From: Selenomonadales bacterium
GTDB taxonomy: Bacteria; Bacillota; Negativicutes; Sporomusales; UBA7701
NCBI GenBank assembly: GCA_029975165.1
Contig: JARKPR010000049.1
Coordinates: 1-64,000 of the forward strand
Length of the DNA stretch: 64,000 nt
Direction of reading: 5' to 3'
Positions 25,019-33,383 of this stretch are shown here, piece after piece. Position 1 is the stretch's first letter, and each line of letters begins with the position of its first letter. The translations under genes and the position numbers were made by a program. A model generated the notes under the pieces. It ran no database searches. It was not told where the DNA came from and saw only the letters and a list, made by a program, of their open reading frames with translations.

Positions 25019-26191
25019 CTACTCCTTCCAGTCGGCCAGATAGCAGGCCGGGTCCTCGCCCCACAGGTCGCCGCCGGCCGCCTCGGCCCTGATGCGGCAG
25101 CCGCCGCACAGGTCGCGGTAGCGGCACTCGCCGCAGCGGCCCTTGAGCTTGGCGGCCTTGCCGCGCAGTTCGCACAGGAATTCGCCGCAGTCCTGCCGCC
25201 AGATGGCGCTGAACGGGCGCTCGCGGACATTGCCGAGCGTGGTGTGGCCCCAGAACTGGCAGGCATGGACGTTGCCGCGCGGGTCGACGTTGGCCATCTT
25301 CTCGCCGGCCGAGCAGCCGCCGTGCATCGCCAGCAGCTGCCGCACCTCCTCCACCCTCTCCGGCTGGGTGCGTTCGATGTGCTGGAGGATATACACGCCG
25401 TCGGCATGGTTGTCGGTGGTCAGGATCTCGACTTCCACGCCGCGGCGGTGGAAATCGAGCGTCTTGTCGATCAGCAGGTCGATGGTGTGGCGCTTTTCCT
25501 CGGCGGTCGTGTCGAGGGCGGCCATATCCTTGCCGCGGCCGGCGTACACCAGATGGTACATGCAGAAGCGGTCGATCTTCTCCCGCTCCACCAGGGCGAG
25601 GATGTCCGGCAGCGTGTGGCGGTTGAGCTTGTTGACGGTGAAGCGGACGCCGGTCTTGTTGCCGGCGGCGAGGGAGTTGCGGATGCCCTGCAGCGTTTCG
25701 GCGAAGCAGCCCTTGCGGCCGCGGAAGAAATCGTGGACTTCCTCGTCGCCGTCGATGCTCACGCCGACGTACTGGAAGCCGGCCTCCTTGATGCGCCGCG
25801 CCGCCTCCGGCGTGATGAGCGTGCCGTTGGTGGAGATGACGGGGCGGATGCCGCTGGCGGCGGCGTAGGCGCCAAGGTCGTACAGGTCGTCGCGCAGCAG
25901 CGGTTCGCCGCCGGAAAAGAGCAGCACCGGCACCTTCATGCCCGCCAGGTCGTCGATGAAGGCCTTGGCCTCGGCGGTCGTGAGCTCACCGCCATAGGCT
26001 TTGTCCTCGGCTTCGATATAGCAGTGGCGGCAGCGCAGGTTGCAGCGGTTGGTCATGTTCCAGACCACGATGGGGGTGGCGTCGGACGAGAATTGCAGCA
26101 TGTGGGGCGGCAGATGGCGGGAGCTCCGGCCGTACTTGACGAGGTCGGAGACGGTCGCGGTGCCGCAGAGGAGTTTGGTGCAACCAATCAT
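25019..26191 (-). CDS. ahbC: Radical SAM/SPASM heme-biosynthesis protein, AhbC/NirJ1 type
   Basis: A 390-residue radical SAM enzyme that starts MIGCTKLLCGTATVSDLVKY, as NirJ1/AhbC proteins do. Its radical SAM motif is CNLRCRHC, with FSGGEPLLRDDLY after it. The C-terminal SPASM cluster includes GGCSAGEKMANVDPRGNVHA, then CGECRYRDLCGGCRIRA. AhbC removes the acetate side chains of 12,18-didecarboxysiroheme to give Fe-coproporphyrin. The start codon overlaps the ferredoxin stop (TAATG), so the genes are coupled. Confidence 0.87.
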   Translation of the reverse strand: MIGCTKLLCGTATVSDLVKYGRSSRHLPPHMLQFSSDATPIVVWNMTNRCNLRCRHCYIEAEDKAYGGELTTAEAKAFIDDLAGMKVPVLLFSGGEPLLRDDLYDLGAYAAASGIRPVISTNGTLITPEAARRIKEAGFQYVGVSIDGDEEVHDFFRGRKGCFAETLQGIRNSLAAGNKTGVRFTVNKLNRHTLPDILALVEREKIDRFCMYHLVYAGRGKDMAALDTTAEEKRHTIDLLIDKTLDFHRRGVEVEILTTDNHADGVYILQHIERTQPERVEEVRQLLAMHGGCSAGEKMANVDPRGNVHACQFWGHTTLGNVRERPFSAIWRQDCGEFLCELRGKAAKLKGRCGECRYRDLCGGCRIRAEAAGGDLWGEDPACYLADWKE

Positions 26192-27210
26192 TAAAGCTTA
26201 TCCTCCGTATCGTTCGGCAATATATTTCGGCCGGTGTTCTTAAGCAGGCATTCTATGCATACGGGCTGGCTGCCGACCGGCTGGAATACCTGGCCGCAGC
26301 TCCGGCAGCGCGGCAGCTCCCGCCAGGCGACATGATACGTGTCCGGCCGCCCGGGATGCGCCACCGTCAACGCCTGTTGGGGGCAGTGGGCGGCGCATAG
26401 GCCGCAGCCGCTGCAGCGCGCCGGGTGGTGGTAGAAGTCGAGGGCGGTGCCGTGGTCTTCGGCCGTGAGAGCGCCGTGCGGACAGATGCGGATGCACAGG
26501 CCGCAGCCGAGGCAGGTGTCGCCGATGGCCAGGGATGCGAAAAACGGCGACGGCGTTTCGCCGGCGAAGACGGCGGCGCCGACATGGCGGCCGAACCATT
26601 CGTGGCGCGGCAGGCGATCGGCGCCGGCCGTCCCGGCGGCCGCGACCTCGCGGACAGTGTCGACGGCGGCGCCGAAAAGGGCGGAAAAGAAGGCCCGGCG
26701 CGAGATGGGGGGTTCCTTGGCCGTCTGTCCCATATCCCCGTCCCGCCCGATGGGCGGCCTGCCGGCCAGCAGCAGCAGGCGGTTGGCCTCGACGACGATT
26801 TCCTCCAGGCGGGCGGCCACCTCGGGCCGGCAGGCGGCGCAGGCCGTGTCGTCCACGGCCACCCGGCGCCGGCCGTCTCCGCCGCTGACGGCCAGCGCCA
26901 GCAGCAGGCGGCCGTCGAGGAAACCCAGGCACGGCCAGGGGCTGTCCGCCTGCCGCCGCCGGCAGGCGAGAGCCAGCGGCGCGGCCTGGTCGGCAAACAC
27001 CTTATCGAGGGGGGCGCGGGGGAAAGCCTCGCCCGCGACCGCGTCGGCCGGGCAGGCGGCCAGGCACAGGCCGCAGTCGGTACAGCGGCCGGCGTCGACC
27101 GCGAGGTTGGCGGCGAAGCAGTCGTGCGGACAGGCGGCGGCGCAGCGCCGGCATGCCATGCGCTTATAGTTGTCGTTCAGGCACAGGTGGCGGTCCACGA
27201 CCACCGGCAT
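26191..27210 (-). CDS. Polyferredoxin with NapF-like second half
   Basis: A 339-residue iron-sulfur protein. Two 4Fe-4S motifs lie near the N-terminus (CRRCAAACPHDC and CTDCGLCLAACP). Two more lie in the C-terminal part (CLGCGLCIRICP and CSGCGLCAAHCP). A last CRSCG...CIECL pair may be a zinc ribbon. An internal SRRAFFSALFG segment resembles the pseudo-Tat motif at the start of NapF ferredoxins, suggesting fusion of two ferredoxin units. It probably carries electrons for the heme or hydrogenase steps of the cluster, but the partner is not known. Confidence 0.82.
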   Translation of the reverse strand: MPVVVDRHLCLNDNYKRMACRRCAAACPHDCFAANLAVDAGRCTDCGLCLAACPADAVAGEAFPRAPLDKVFADQAAPLALACRRRQADSPWPCLGFLDGRLLLALAVSGGDGRRRVAVDDTACAACRPEVAARLEEIVVEANRLLLLAGRPPIGRDGDMGQTAKEPPISRRAFFSALFGAAVDTVREVAAAGTAGADRLPRHEWFGRHVGAAVFAGETPSPFFASLAIGDTCLGCGLCIRICPHGALTAEDHGTALDFYHHPARCSGCGLCAAHCPQQALTVAHPGRPDTYHVAWRELPRCRSCGQVFQPVGSQPVCIECLLKNTGRNILPNDTEDKL

Positions 27211-27374
27211 TGGCTATTCCTCCCCGCCGCAGAGTAAAACCTAGTCGCTACGGCCCGGAAAGTTTTATCCGTAGGGCAAAAAGGCGGCTTCCGGTCACGA
27301 AAGCAGCCTGGTGATGATGCCTGCAAGCGTCGCTGCCGGCGGCCGCTCTCTTCCCGGCGGCCGGCCGGCCCCAA

Positions 27375-27581
27375 TCAGGATGTTTTCTCCCGGTCCTTGG
27401 CAGGAGGGGCTTCGAGGGCGGTAGCCTTGTGGATTTCCTCCTTGACGCCGTCGGTCTCGTCTTTGAAGCCGCGGATGCTCTTGCCGATGGCCCGGCCGAC
27501 TTCCGGCAGCTTGGCCGGGCCGAACACCACCAGGACGATCACCAGCACCAGTATCAGTTCGGGCATGCCGATATTGAACAT
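27375..27581 (-). CDS. tatA: Sec-independent translocase component TatA
   Basis: A 68-residue TatA/Hcf106 protein: one N-terminal membrane helix ([14 protein letters not shown]), the [20 protein letters not shown] hinge and amphipathic helix, and a charged tail. It forms the Tat export channel. Its position first in the hydrogenase region matches the Tat signal of HyaA; no tatC is in the window. The 27211-27374 gap shows only GC-rich sequence with weak hairpins. Confidence 0.92.
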   Translation of the reverse strand: MFNIGMPELILVLVIVLVVFGPAKLPEVGRAIGKSIRGFKDETDGVKEEIHKATALEAPPAKDREKTS

Positions 27582-27647
27582 GATACGCCTCCTCTCCGGT
27601 TAGTTTCATTATCGCAAACAGGACGGGTTTGGGCAATGAGTTTTTTC

Positions 27648-29198
27648 TTATGCCGCGATAAGAGCGGCGGAAACGGCGCTCACCTCGCGCAGCCGCCCGT
27701 CGTCCTTGAAGCGGATGGCGCCGGCTTTCCGCACCGCTTCGGCCAGCACGTCGCGCAATGAGCGGTAAGTATTGGCATGACCGGCCGCTGCCTTGATCAT
27801 GCCGTACTCGTCGCCGCCGGCGACGAGGAAATCGCTGACCGCGACCTGATAGACCGCGTCAGGCAGCAGCGGGCTGCCGTCGGCCAGCGTCGCCGAAACC
27901 ACCCGGCTGCCGGGCGGCGCGGCGGCGCTATACGCGACCCGCAGGCCGGAGAACTGGAGCGTCCCGAACCTCTCGTTGGCGATGCCGTGTTCGAGGGCTG
28001 CGCGCACCTGGGCGCCGGTCATCGCGGCGATGAACAGTTCGTTGTCGAACGGCATGACGGTGTACAGGTCGCCAAGGGTGACGGGGCCGGCCGCCAGCCC
28101 GGCCCGCAGGCCGCCGCCGTTGCACAGGGCGATGTCGGCCCCGGCGGCGGCGCGCATCGCGTCGGTCGCCCACTGGCCGAGCGGCGAAAGCCGGTAGCGA
28201 TCATGGGGCAGCGGGTCGGCCGCGCGGCCGAGGACAAGGCTCTTGACCGGCGCGATGTCGCGCTGGGCGGCGGCGACGATCGCGGCCGTCTGCGGGTCGG
28301 GAGCCAGGCCGGGCGGCACGTCGGCCGTCTCGAACGTCGCGCCGAGAACCTCGCCGCCAGGCGTGACGGCGAGATGGACGGCGGCGACCGCGCGGCCGTT
28401 GTAGTGAGCCTGGACGACCGGTACGCCGGCCACCTTGCCGGCGACCTTCAGATGGGAGTGGCCGCTGAGGACGGCGGCGATGTCGCCGGCCGCCGCCCGC
28501 GCCAGGTCGGCCGCCTCGCCGCTGGGCTCCGCGCCCGGGTAGCTGGCCAGGTGGCAGAGGGCGACGACGACAGCCGCGCCCTGCGCCTTGAGCTCGGGAA
28601 GAAGGGCTTTCAGCGCCGTGGCCGGGTCGGCGAACCGGAAGTTTGCCACGTTCCGCGGGTTGGTGGTCACGGCCGTGTCGGGGGTGATGAGGCCGACGAC
28701 GGCGATTTTGAGCCCCTGCCTTTCGATGATGGCGTACGGTGGAAACAGGGCCGTCCGCCGGCCGGTATCCTTGTCGACGATGTTGGCGGCCAGCAGCGGG
28801 AAGGCGGCCTGGGCCATGCGCTCCTTGAGCACATCCAGACCCCAGTCGAATTCGTGGTTGCCGAGAGCCATGGCGTCGAAACCGACGGCGTTCATGAACG
28901 CCACCACCGTTTGCCCGCGCAGGAGATTGGAGTCGGGGCTGCCCTGGAACATGTCGCCGGCGCTGAGCACGAGCGTGCCGGCGGGGTTCTTGGCCCGCTC
29001 GGCCTTGAGGTAGGCGGCCAGCGCGGCGGCGCCGGGGTTCTTGCCGTCGGCGGCCAGGGCGCCGTGGAAGTCGTTGACCGCCAGGATGTCGAGGCGCACC
29101 ACGCCGGGTTGGGGCGCCGCGGCGGCGCCGGCCAGCAAGGCGGCCAGCAGCAGGACGAGGACGAGGGCGGCGGCCAGGCGGCGGAAACGGTTGTGCAT
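27648..29198 (-). CDS. Secreted 5'-nucleotidase/2',3'-cyclic phosphodiesterase family metallophosphatase
   Basis: A 516-residue exported enzyme. The signal peptide is residues 1-28 (hydrophobic, ending GAAAAP). The metallophosphatase domain contains ILAVNDFHGAL, SAGDMFQGSPDSNLLRG, LGNHEFDWGLD and SGHSHLKVAG. The C-terminal 5'-nucleotidase domain has ALCNGGGLRAGLAAGPVTLG, then DLYTVMPFDNELF. It would hydrolyse extracellular nucleotides or UDP-sugars in the periplasm. The ATG at 29198 follows TTAAGGAGG; the frame to 29282 is an upstream extension without a signal sequence. Confidence 0.9.
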   Translation of the reverse strand: MHNRFRRLAAALVLVLLLAALLAGAAAAPQPGVVRLDILAVNDFHGALAADGKNPGAAALAAYLKAERAKNPAGTLVLSAGDMFQGSPDSNLLRGQTVVAFMNAVGFDAMALGNHEFDWGLDVLKERMAQAAFPLLAANIVDKDTGRRTALFPPYAIIERQGLKIAVVGLITPDTAVTTNPRNVANFRFADPATALKALLPELKAQGAAVVVALCHLASYPGAEPSGEAADLARAAAGDIAAVLSGHSHLKVAGKVAGVPVVQAHYNGRAVAAVHLAVTPGGEVLGATFETADVPPGLAPDPQTAAIVAAAQRDIAPVKSLVLGRAADPLPHDRYRLSPLGQWATDAMRAAAGADIALCNGGGLRAGLAAGPVTLGDLYTVMPFDNELFIAAMTGAQVRAALEHGIANERFGTLQFSGLRVAYSAAAPPGSRVVSATLADGSPLLPDAVYQVAVSDFLVAGGDEYGMIKAAAGHANTYRSLRDVLAEAVRKAGAIRFKDDGRLREVSAVSAALIAA

Positions 29199-29238
29199 AC
29201 AGCGTTGCCTCCTTAAGGTTTCATTAAACCGGCGGCTG

Positions 29239-30780
29239 TTATACGGCCGGGAAGTAAATCGTGAACGTGCTCCCCTTGCCAAGCTCGCTGGCTACCTCGA
29301 CGCGTCCGCCGTGGCGGGCGACGATCTCGCGGGCGATGGCCAGGCCGAGGCCGGTGCCGGCGGCGCTCCGGCCGTGGGACTTGTCGGCCTTGTAGAACCG
29401 CTCCCAGATGAACGGCAAATCCTCGCGGGCGATGCCGCGGCCGGTGTCGGCCACCTGTAGCCGCACCTCGCCGCCGCAGCGGCCGACGCTGGCCGTTACC
29501 CGGCCGCCGGCGGGGGTGAACTTGAGGGCGTTGTCGAGGAAGATGAGCACCAGTTGGGTGAGGCGGTCGCCGTTGCCGTCGACGGCCGCCTCGCCGTCCG
29601 TCGCCAGCGTCAGGGCCACCCCGGCCTGGTCGGCCCGGGGCTTCAGCAGCGCCGCTACGCTCTCGGCGATCGCCGCCAGGGGGATTCTCTCCATCGGCAG
29701 CGCGGCGCCGTCGGCCTGCAGGCGGCTGAGGTCGAGCAGCTCGTTTATCAGCCCTTCCAGCCTGACCGTCTCGTCGCGCATCAGGCGGTGGTACCGGTCG
29801 GCCTCCTGCGGCTCCTGGACGGTGCCGTCGAGGAGCGCCTCGGTGTAGCCGCGGATGACGGTCAGCGGCGTCCGCAGCTCGTGGGAGATATTGGCCACGA
29901 AGTCGCGGCGCAGCTTCTCCATCCTGGCCGTGCCGGCGACGAAGCGGCCCAGCTCCTGGGCCAGCGCATTGAGCGAGCCGCCGAGCTCGCCCACCTCGTC
30001 GCCGCCGTCGGCCTTCACCCTGATGGCGTAATCGCCGCGGGCCATGGCCGCCGCCGCTTCCTGCATGTCGCGGAGCGGGCGGGTTATGCCGGTGGCCAGC
30101 CGGCGCACGAGGAAGAAGGTCAGCAGCAGGGCGGCGAGACCGAGGCCGCCGATGTAGAAGTAAATGCGCCGCAGGAATTCGTCCACGCCGCGGACGGGGG
30201 AATTGAGGAGGACGGCGCCGTTCACCGTTCCGTCGGCCTTATACAGCGGCACGCCGACGATCAGCATGTTCTCGTCGTATACGGGATGATAAAAGCTTCT
30301 CGCCAGCACCTGGCCGGCGAACACCGGCTCCAGGCGGTCGGCCAGCGCCCTCGCCAGCACGCCGCCCTGGCCCATGCCGTGGCGACCCTGGCCCATGCCA
30401 TGGCCTCCCGGGCCCATGTCGTGACCGCCCGGCCCCATGCCGCGGCGGCCCTGGCCCATGCCCGGGGCGCGCCCGTCGCCGCGGGGCGGCGTCGAGACGG
30501 CGACCACCCGCCGCGAGGCGTCGACAACCCACACGCGGGCGTCGAGGAAAGCGTCGACGCTGTCGATGAGCCTGACGAACCCGTCCTGGTCGAGGCGGCC
30601 CTCGTTGTAGCTTTCCACCAGGCGGCCGAGCTCGTAGCCCTTGCTGACCAGCTCCTTTTGCTTGTTGGCGAGGAAGTACTCCCGCAACAGGAGGGAGATG
30701 CCGACCGACACGCCGGCCAGCACGAGGACGACGACCATTATGTAGCTGTACAGCAGCCGGCGCTGCAGCGAAAGCCTCAT
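29239..30780 (-). CDS. Membrane sensor histidine kinase with Gly/Met/His-rich sensor insert
   Basis: A 513-residue OmpR-partner kinase. There is a TM helix at about 12-33, an extracytoplasmic sensor at about 34-195, a second TM helix, and HAMP (RRLATGITRPLRDMQEAAAA). HisKA contains the phospho-acceptor in FVANISHELRTPLTVIRGY, and HATPase contains DNALKFTPAGG, DTGRGI and GTGLGLAI. The sensor carries residues about 106-140 made of repeated MG(Q/P)G(G/R)(H/R) units, unusual for the family. The ATG at 30780 overlaps the response-regulator stop (ATGA); the upstream extension is spurious. Confidence 0.9.
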   Translation of the reverse strand: MRLSLQRRLLYSYIMVVVLVLAGVSVGISLLLREYFLANKQKELVSKGYELGRLVESYNEGRLDQDGFVRLIDSVDAFLDARVWVVDASRRVVAVSTPPRGDGRAPGMGQGRRGMGPGGHDMGPGGHGMGQGRHGMGQGGVLARALADRLEPVFAGQVLARSFYHPVYDENMLIVGVPLYKADGTVNGAVLLNSPVRGVDEFLRRIYFYIGGLGLAALLLTFFLVRRLATGITRPLRDMQEAAAAMARGDYAIRVKADGGDEVGELGGSLNALAQELGRFVAGTARMEKLRRDFVANISHELRTPLTVIRGYTEALLDGTVQEPQEADRYHRLMRDETVRLEGLINELLDLSRLQADGAALPMERIPLAAIAESVAALLKPRADQAGVALTLATDGEAAVDGNGDRLTQLVLIFLDNALKFTPAGGRVTASVGRCGGEVRLQVADTGRGIAREDLPFIWERFYKADKSHGRSAAGTGLGLAIAREIVARHGGRVEVASELGKGSTFTIYFPAV

Positions 30781-31469
30781 GCCTTCACCTCGAACTTGTA
30801 CCCGACCCCCCAGACGGTTTTGATGTCCCAGGGAGTGCTGTCCTGGGCGCCGATCTTCTGGCGGATACGCTTGATGTGGGTGTCGACCGTCCGGGTGTCG
30901 CCGCAGTATGTATAGCCCCACACCGATTCCAGCAGTTGCTCGCGGGAAAAGACGCGGCCGGGATGGGCAGCCAGGTGCCACAGCAGCTCCATCTCCTTGG
31001 CGGTCAGGGGCTCGGTGCGGCCGAAAGCGGTCACCGTGTACTCGCCGCGGTTGATGTCCAACTGAGGGAACCGCAGCGTGTCGCCCGCAGCGGCCTCCGT
31101 GCCCGGCGAACGCCGCAGCACCGCCTTGACCCTCGCCACCACCTCGCGGGGGTTGAAGGGCTTGGCGATGTAGTCGTCGGCCCCGGTGTCGAGACCGAGG
31201 ATGCGGTCGTCATCGTCGGCGCTGGCGGTGAGCATGATGATCGGCACGCGGGAAAACTTGCGGATCTGGCGGCAGGCCTCGAAGCCGTCGAGGATGGGCA
31301 TCATGATGTCGAGGATGACGAGGCTGGGCGCCAGCTGCTGCACCTTGACGATCGTCTCCGCGCCGTCGGCCGCCTCGGCCACCGCGAAGCCCTCCTTGGC
31401 GAAATACAGTTTGAGCAGTTCCCTGATCTGGGCGTCGTCGTCGGCCACGAGGACCAGCGGTCCGGACAT
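30777..31469 (-). CDS. OmpR/PhoB-family response regulator
   Basis: A 230-residue regulator. The receiver domain has VLVADDDAQIRELLKLYF and the phospho-acceptor Asp of LVILDIMMPILDGFE; the Lys is in DYIAKPFNPREVVARVKAVL. The winged-helix output domain ends with VDTHIKRIRQKIG and VWGVGYKFEV. It is encoded just before its kinase with a 4-base overlap. The ligand is unknown; the repeat in the sensor suggests a metal (inference). Confidence 0.93.
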   Translation of the reverse strand: MSGPLVLVADDDAQIRELLKLYFAKEGFAVAEAADGAETIVKVQQLAPSLVILDIMMPILDGFEACRQIRKFSRVPIIMLTASADDDDRILGLDTGADDYIAKPFNPREVVARVKAVLRRSPGTEAAAGDTLRFPQLDINRGEYTVTAFGRTEPLTAKEMELLWHLAAHPGRVFSREQLLESVWGYTYCGDTRTVDTHIKRIRQKIGAQDSTPWDIKTVWGVGYKFEVKA

Positions 31470-31493
31470 ATGCGCACCTTCTTAAGAAAAAAT

Positions 31494-31521
31494 AAAGGAG
31501 GCGGGTTGTTCCGCCTCCTTT
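31494..31521 (-). terminator. trxA terminator
   Basis: AAAGGAGGCGG, 6-base loop, CCGCCTCCTTT. On the minus strand it is followed by ATTTTTTC, 14 bases after the trxA stop. Confidence 0.9.
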
Positions 31522-31534
31522 GCCTGCCGTCGTC

Positions 31535-31858
31535 TCAAACGGCTCCGTCGATAGCCGCCGCGATGTCGCGGCGGGGGCGGAAGCCGACAATGCGGTTGAC
31601 TTCCGCGCCGTTCTTGAAGAGCACCATGGTCGGGATGCCCATGACCTTGAATTGGCCGGCCAGCTCCGGCTGCTCGTCGACGTTCACCTTGGCGACCGTC
31701 GCCTTGCCGTCATATTCGGCGGCCACCGCCTCAAGCTCGGGGGCCACCATTTTGCATGGGCCGCACCACGGTGCCCAGAAATCGACCAGCACAGGCTGAG
31801 AGGCTTTCAACACCTTGTCGGCAAACTCGGCTTGATTGGCAATCGTCACTATCGACAT
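31535..31858 (-). CDS. trxA: Thioredoxin
   Basis: A 107-residue thioredoxin with the active site FWAPWCGPCKM (C32, C35), the buried Asp of VLVDFWA and the cis-Pro of GIPTMVLF. The ATG follows GGAAGGAG. It is a single-gene transcript with its own promoter (31925-31953) and terminator. The longer open frame upstream is non-coding leader. Confidence 0.96.
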   Translation of the reverse strand: MSIVTIANQAEFADKVLKASQPVLVDFWAPWCGPCKMVAPELEAVAAEYDGKATVAKVNVDEQPELAGQFKVMGIPTMVLFKNGAEVNRIVGFRPRRDIAAAIDGAV

Positions 31859-31897
31859 AGAAAATTCTCCTTCCTGTGTTCGGGTTCCTGCTGTTTC

Positions 31898-31915
31898 ACC
31901 CCCCCTCGGGGGGGT
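31898..31915 (-). promoter_or_regulatory. GC hairpin at the 5' end of the trxA leader
   Basis: Seven C and seven G residues with flanking A/T form a tight stem immediately after the predicted transcription start. Such 5' stem-loops protect mRNA from degradation in Gram-positive relatives. On the plus strand it would look like a terminator followed by TTTTTT, but no plus-strand gene ends here. Confidence 0.5.
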
Positions 31916-31924
31916 CTGTTTTTT

Positions 31925-31953
31925 ATTGTAAAATATTCCCCCGCCAAAGTCAA
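31925..31953 (-). promoter_or_regulatory. SigmaA promoter of trxA
   Basis: TTGACT, 17-base spacer, TACAAT on the minus strand, about 67 bases upstream of the trxA ATG. Confidence 0.8.
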
Positions 31954-31974
31954 GATACCTTATCCTGTTCCCCG

Positions 31975-32640
31975 TCAGCCCCGGTCGTCCGGCAGGCGCC
32001 CGCCCTCCCGCCGGGCCAGGAAATAGCCGACCAGCAGCACCAGCGCCAGCCCGAGCGCCGCCGCCGCCGGGGAAATCAGGCCGCGCGGCAGGTATTCGTA
32101 CAGGCCGGTCACCCCGAAGGCGATGAATATCAGGGCCGCGCCCCACTTGACGAGCCGCTCGGGGATCCGCCTGCCCATGACCACGCCCACGATTATGCCC
32201 AAGCCGTCGGCCACCATCATCCCGGCGGTCGTCCCCAGCCACACCGGTACGACCGTCTGGTAGCGGGCGGCCAGCGCCAGGGTGGCCAACTGGGTCTTGT
32301 CGCCCATCTCGGCGAAGAAAAACGCGATCGCCACCGTCCAGAACGGGCTGCGGCGGACGGCGTCGGCCTCGCCCGCTAGCTTGTCGCCGTGCAGCGTCCA
32401 GAGGCCGAAAACGATGAACGAGGCGGCGGCGGCCACCTGGATATACTGGAGCGGCACCACCCTTGTCAGATAGTTACCGGCTTCTACCGCCAGCAGGTGG
32501 TTGACGATCGTGGCGGCGAAGACCCCGGCCAGAACGGTCGGCCACGGGTAACGGACAGCGAACGCCATGGCGAGCAGTTGCGTCTTGTCGCCCATCTCGG
32601 CCAGGACCACGAGGAGGAACGAAGCCAGCAAGGCGGTCAT
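31975..32640 (-). CDS. TMEM165/GDT1 (UPF0016) family cation transporter
   Basis: A 221-residue membrane protein with six hydrophobic helices in two repeats. Each repeat has the family signature E-x-G-D-K-T-Q: LAEMGDKTQLLAMAF near the N-terminus and FAEMGDKTQLATLAL in the middle. Bacterial relatives export Mn2+ or exchange Ca2+/H+. No yybP-ykoY manganese riboswitch is evident upstream. The C-terminal ~12 residues are charged and cytoplasmic. Confidence 0.9.
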   Translation of the reverse strand: MTALLASFLLVVLAEMGDKTQLLAMAFAVRYPWPTVLAGVFAATIVNHLLAVEAGNYLTRVVPLQYIQVAAAASFIVFGLWTLHGDKLAGEADAVRRSPFWTVAIAFFFAEMGDKTQLATLALAARYQTVVPVWLGTTAGMMVADGLGIIVGVVMGRRIPERLVKWGAALIFIAFGVTGLYEYLPRGLISPAAAALGLALVLLVGYFLARREGGRLPDDRG

Positions 32641-32727
32641 GCAATCCCCCCATTTTATCGGCTGTCTGTAGTATGGCCGATAAGCGTCCGCCCGAAACCG
32701 GCGGCCGGCGTCCGTGACAGGCGGGCT

Positions 32728-32756
32728 TTGACAGCCGGGCGGCGTTTTGTTATCAT
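32728..32756 (+). promoter_or_regulatory. SigmaA promoter of the nitroreductase gene
   Basis: TTGACA, 17-base spacer, TATCAT, 28 bases before the ATG at 32784. Confidence 0.8.
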
Positions 32757-32783
32757 ACTAGTAACAATTTCCGCCTGGAGGGG

Positions 32784-33353
32784 ATGCACTTGAACCTGAT
32801 GGACGCCATCGAAAACCGTCGCTCGGTGAGAACCTATACGGACAAGAAAGTGGACCGCGCCGCGCTCGAAAAACTGTTCGCCGCCGCGGTCATGGCCCCC
32901 AGCGCCTCGAACTCCCAGCCCTGGGCCTTTGCAGTCATCCAGGACGCCGCGCTGCTCAAGGAATACTCCGACCGCGCCAAAAGCCACCTGCTCGCCGGCA
33001 TCGGCCCGGACTCGCCGCTGGCCAAATACCGGGCCATGCTGGCCAATCCCGGCTTCAACATCTTCTACAACGCCGGCACGCTGGTAATCGTCTATGCCAA
33101 GCCCGGAGGGCCGGAAAGCCGCGGCGACTGCTGCCTGGCCGCCCAGAACCTGATGCTCGCCGCCCACGGCCACGGCCTCGGCACCTGCTGGATCGGCTTC
33201 GCCCGCCCGTTCCTCGACCTGCCGGAGACGAAAAGCGCGCTGGGTGTCCCGGCGGAATACGCCGTCGTCGCCCCCATCATCGTCGGCTACCCGCAGGGCC
33301 GGATACCGCAGCTTACGCGGGACGAACCGCAAATCCTGTTTTGGAAAGGGTGA
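32784..33353 (+). CDS. Nitroreductase-family flavoprotein
   Basis: A 189-residue FMN-dependent oxidoreductase. It has the FMN-binding RRSVRTY, APSASNSQPWAFAVI and LAAHGHGLGTCWIGFARPF segments. Substrates of the family are nitroaromatics, quinones or enals and cannot be predicted here. The ATG at 32784 is very close to TGGAGGGG, so a TTG at 32790 (giving MNLMDAIENRRS) may be the true start. A single gene with its own promoter and terminator. Confidence 0.88.
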   Translation: MHLNLMDAIENRRSVRTYTDKKVDRAALEKLFAAAVMAPSASNSQPWAFAVIQDAALLKEYSDRAKSHLLAGIGPDSPLAKYRAMLANPGFNIFYNAGTLVIVYAKPGGPESRGDCCLAAQNLMLAAHGHGLGTCWIGFARPFLDLPETKSALGVPAEYAVVAPIIVGYPQGRIPQLTRDEPQILFWKG

Positions 33354-33356
33354 GCG

Positions 33357-33382
33357 AAAACGGCCGCAACCGCGGCCGTTTT
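33357..33382. terminator. Bidirectional terminator
   Basis: AAAACGGCCGC, short loop, GCGGCCGTTTT plus two more T, between the convergent nitroreductase and hypothetical genes. Confidence 0.9.
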
Positions 33383-33383
33383 T

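Noticed and set aside
23966-26194. 742-codon open frame on the plus strand across the radical SAM genes
   Set aside because: Antisense shadow caused by high GC; the minus strand has clear AhbC/AhbD proteins, and the plus product is Ala/Gly/Val-rich without motifs.
31898-31924. Plus-strand terminator in front of trxA
   Set aside because: No plus-strand gene ends here; the hairpin is better explained as the 5' leader of the trxA transcript.
32641-32783. yybP-ykoY manganese riboswitch upstream of the GDT1 gene
   Set aside because: The short leader lacks the conserved riboswitch core sequences.
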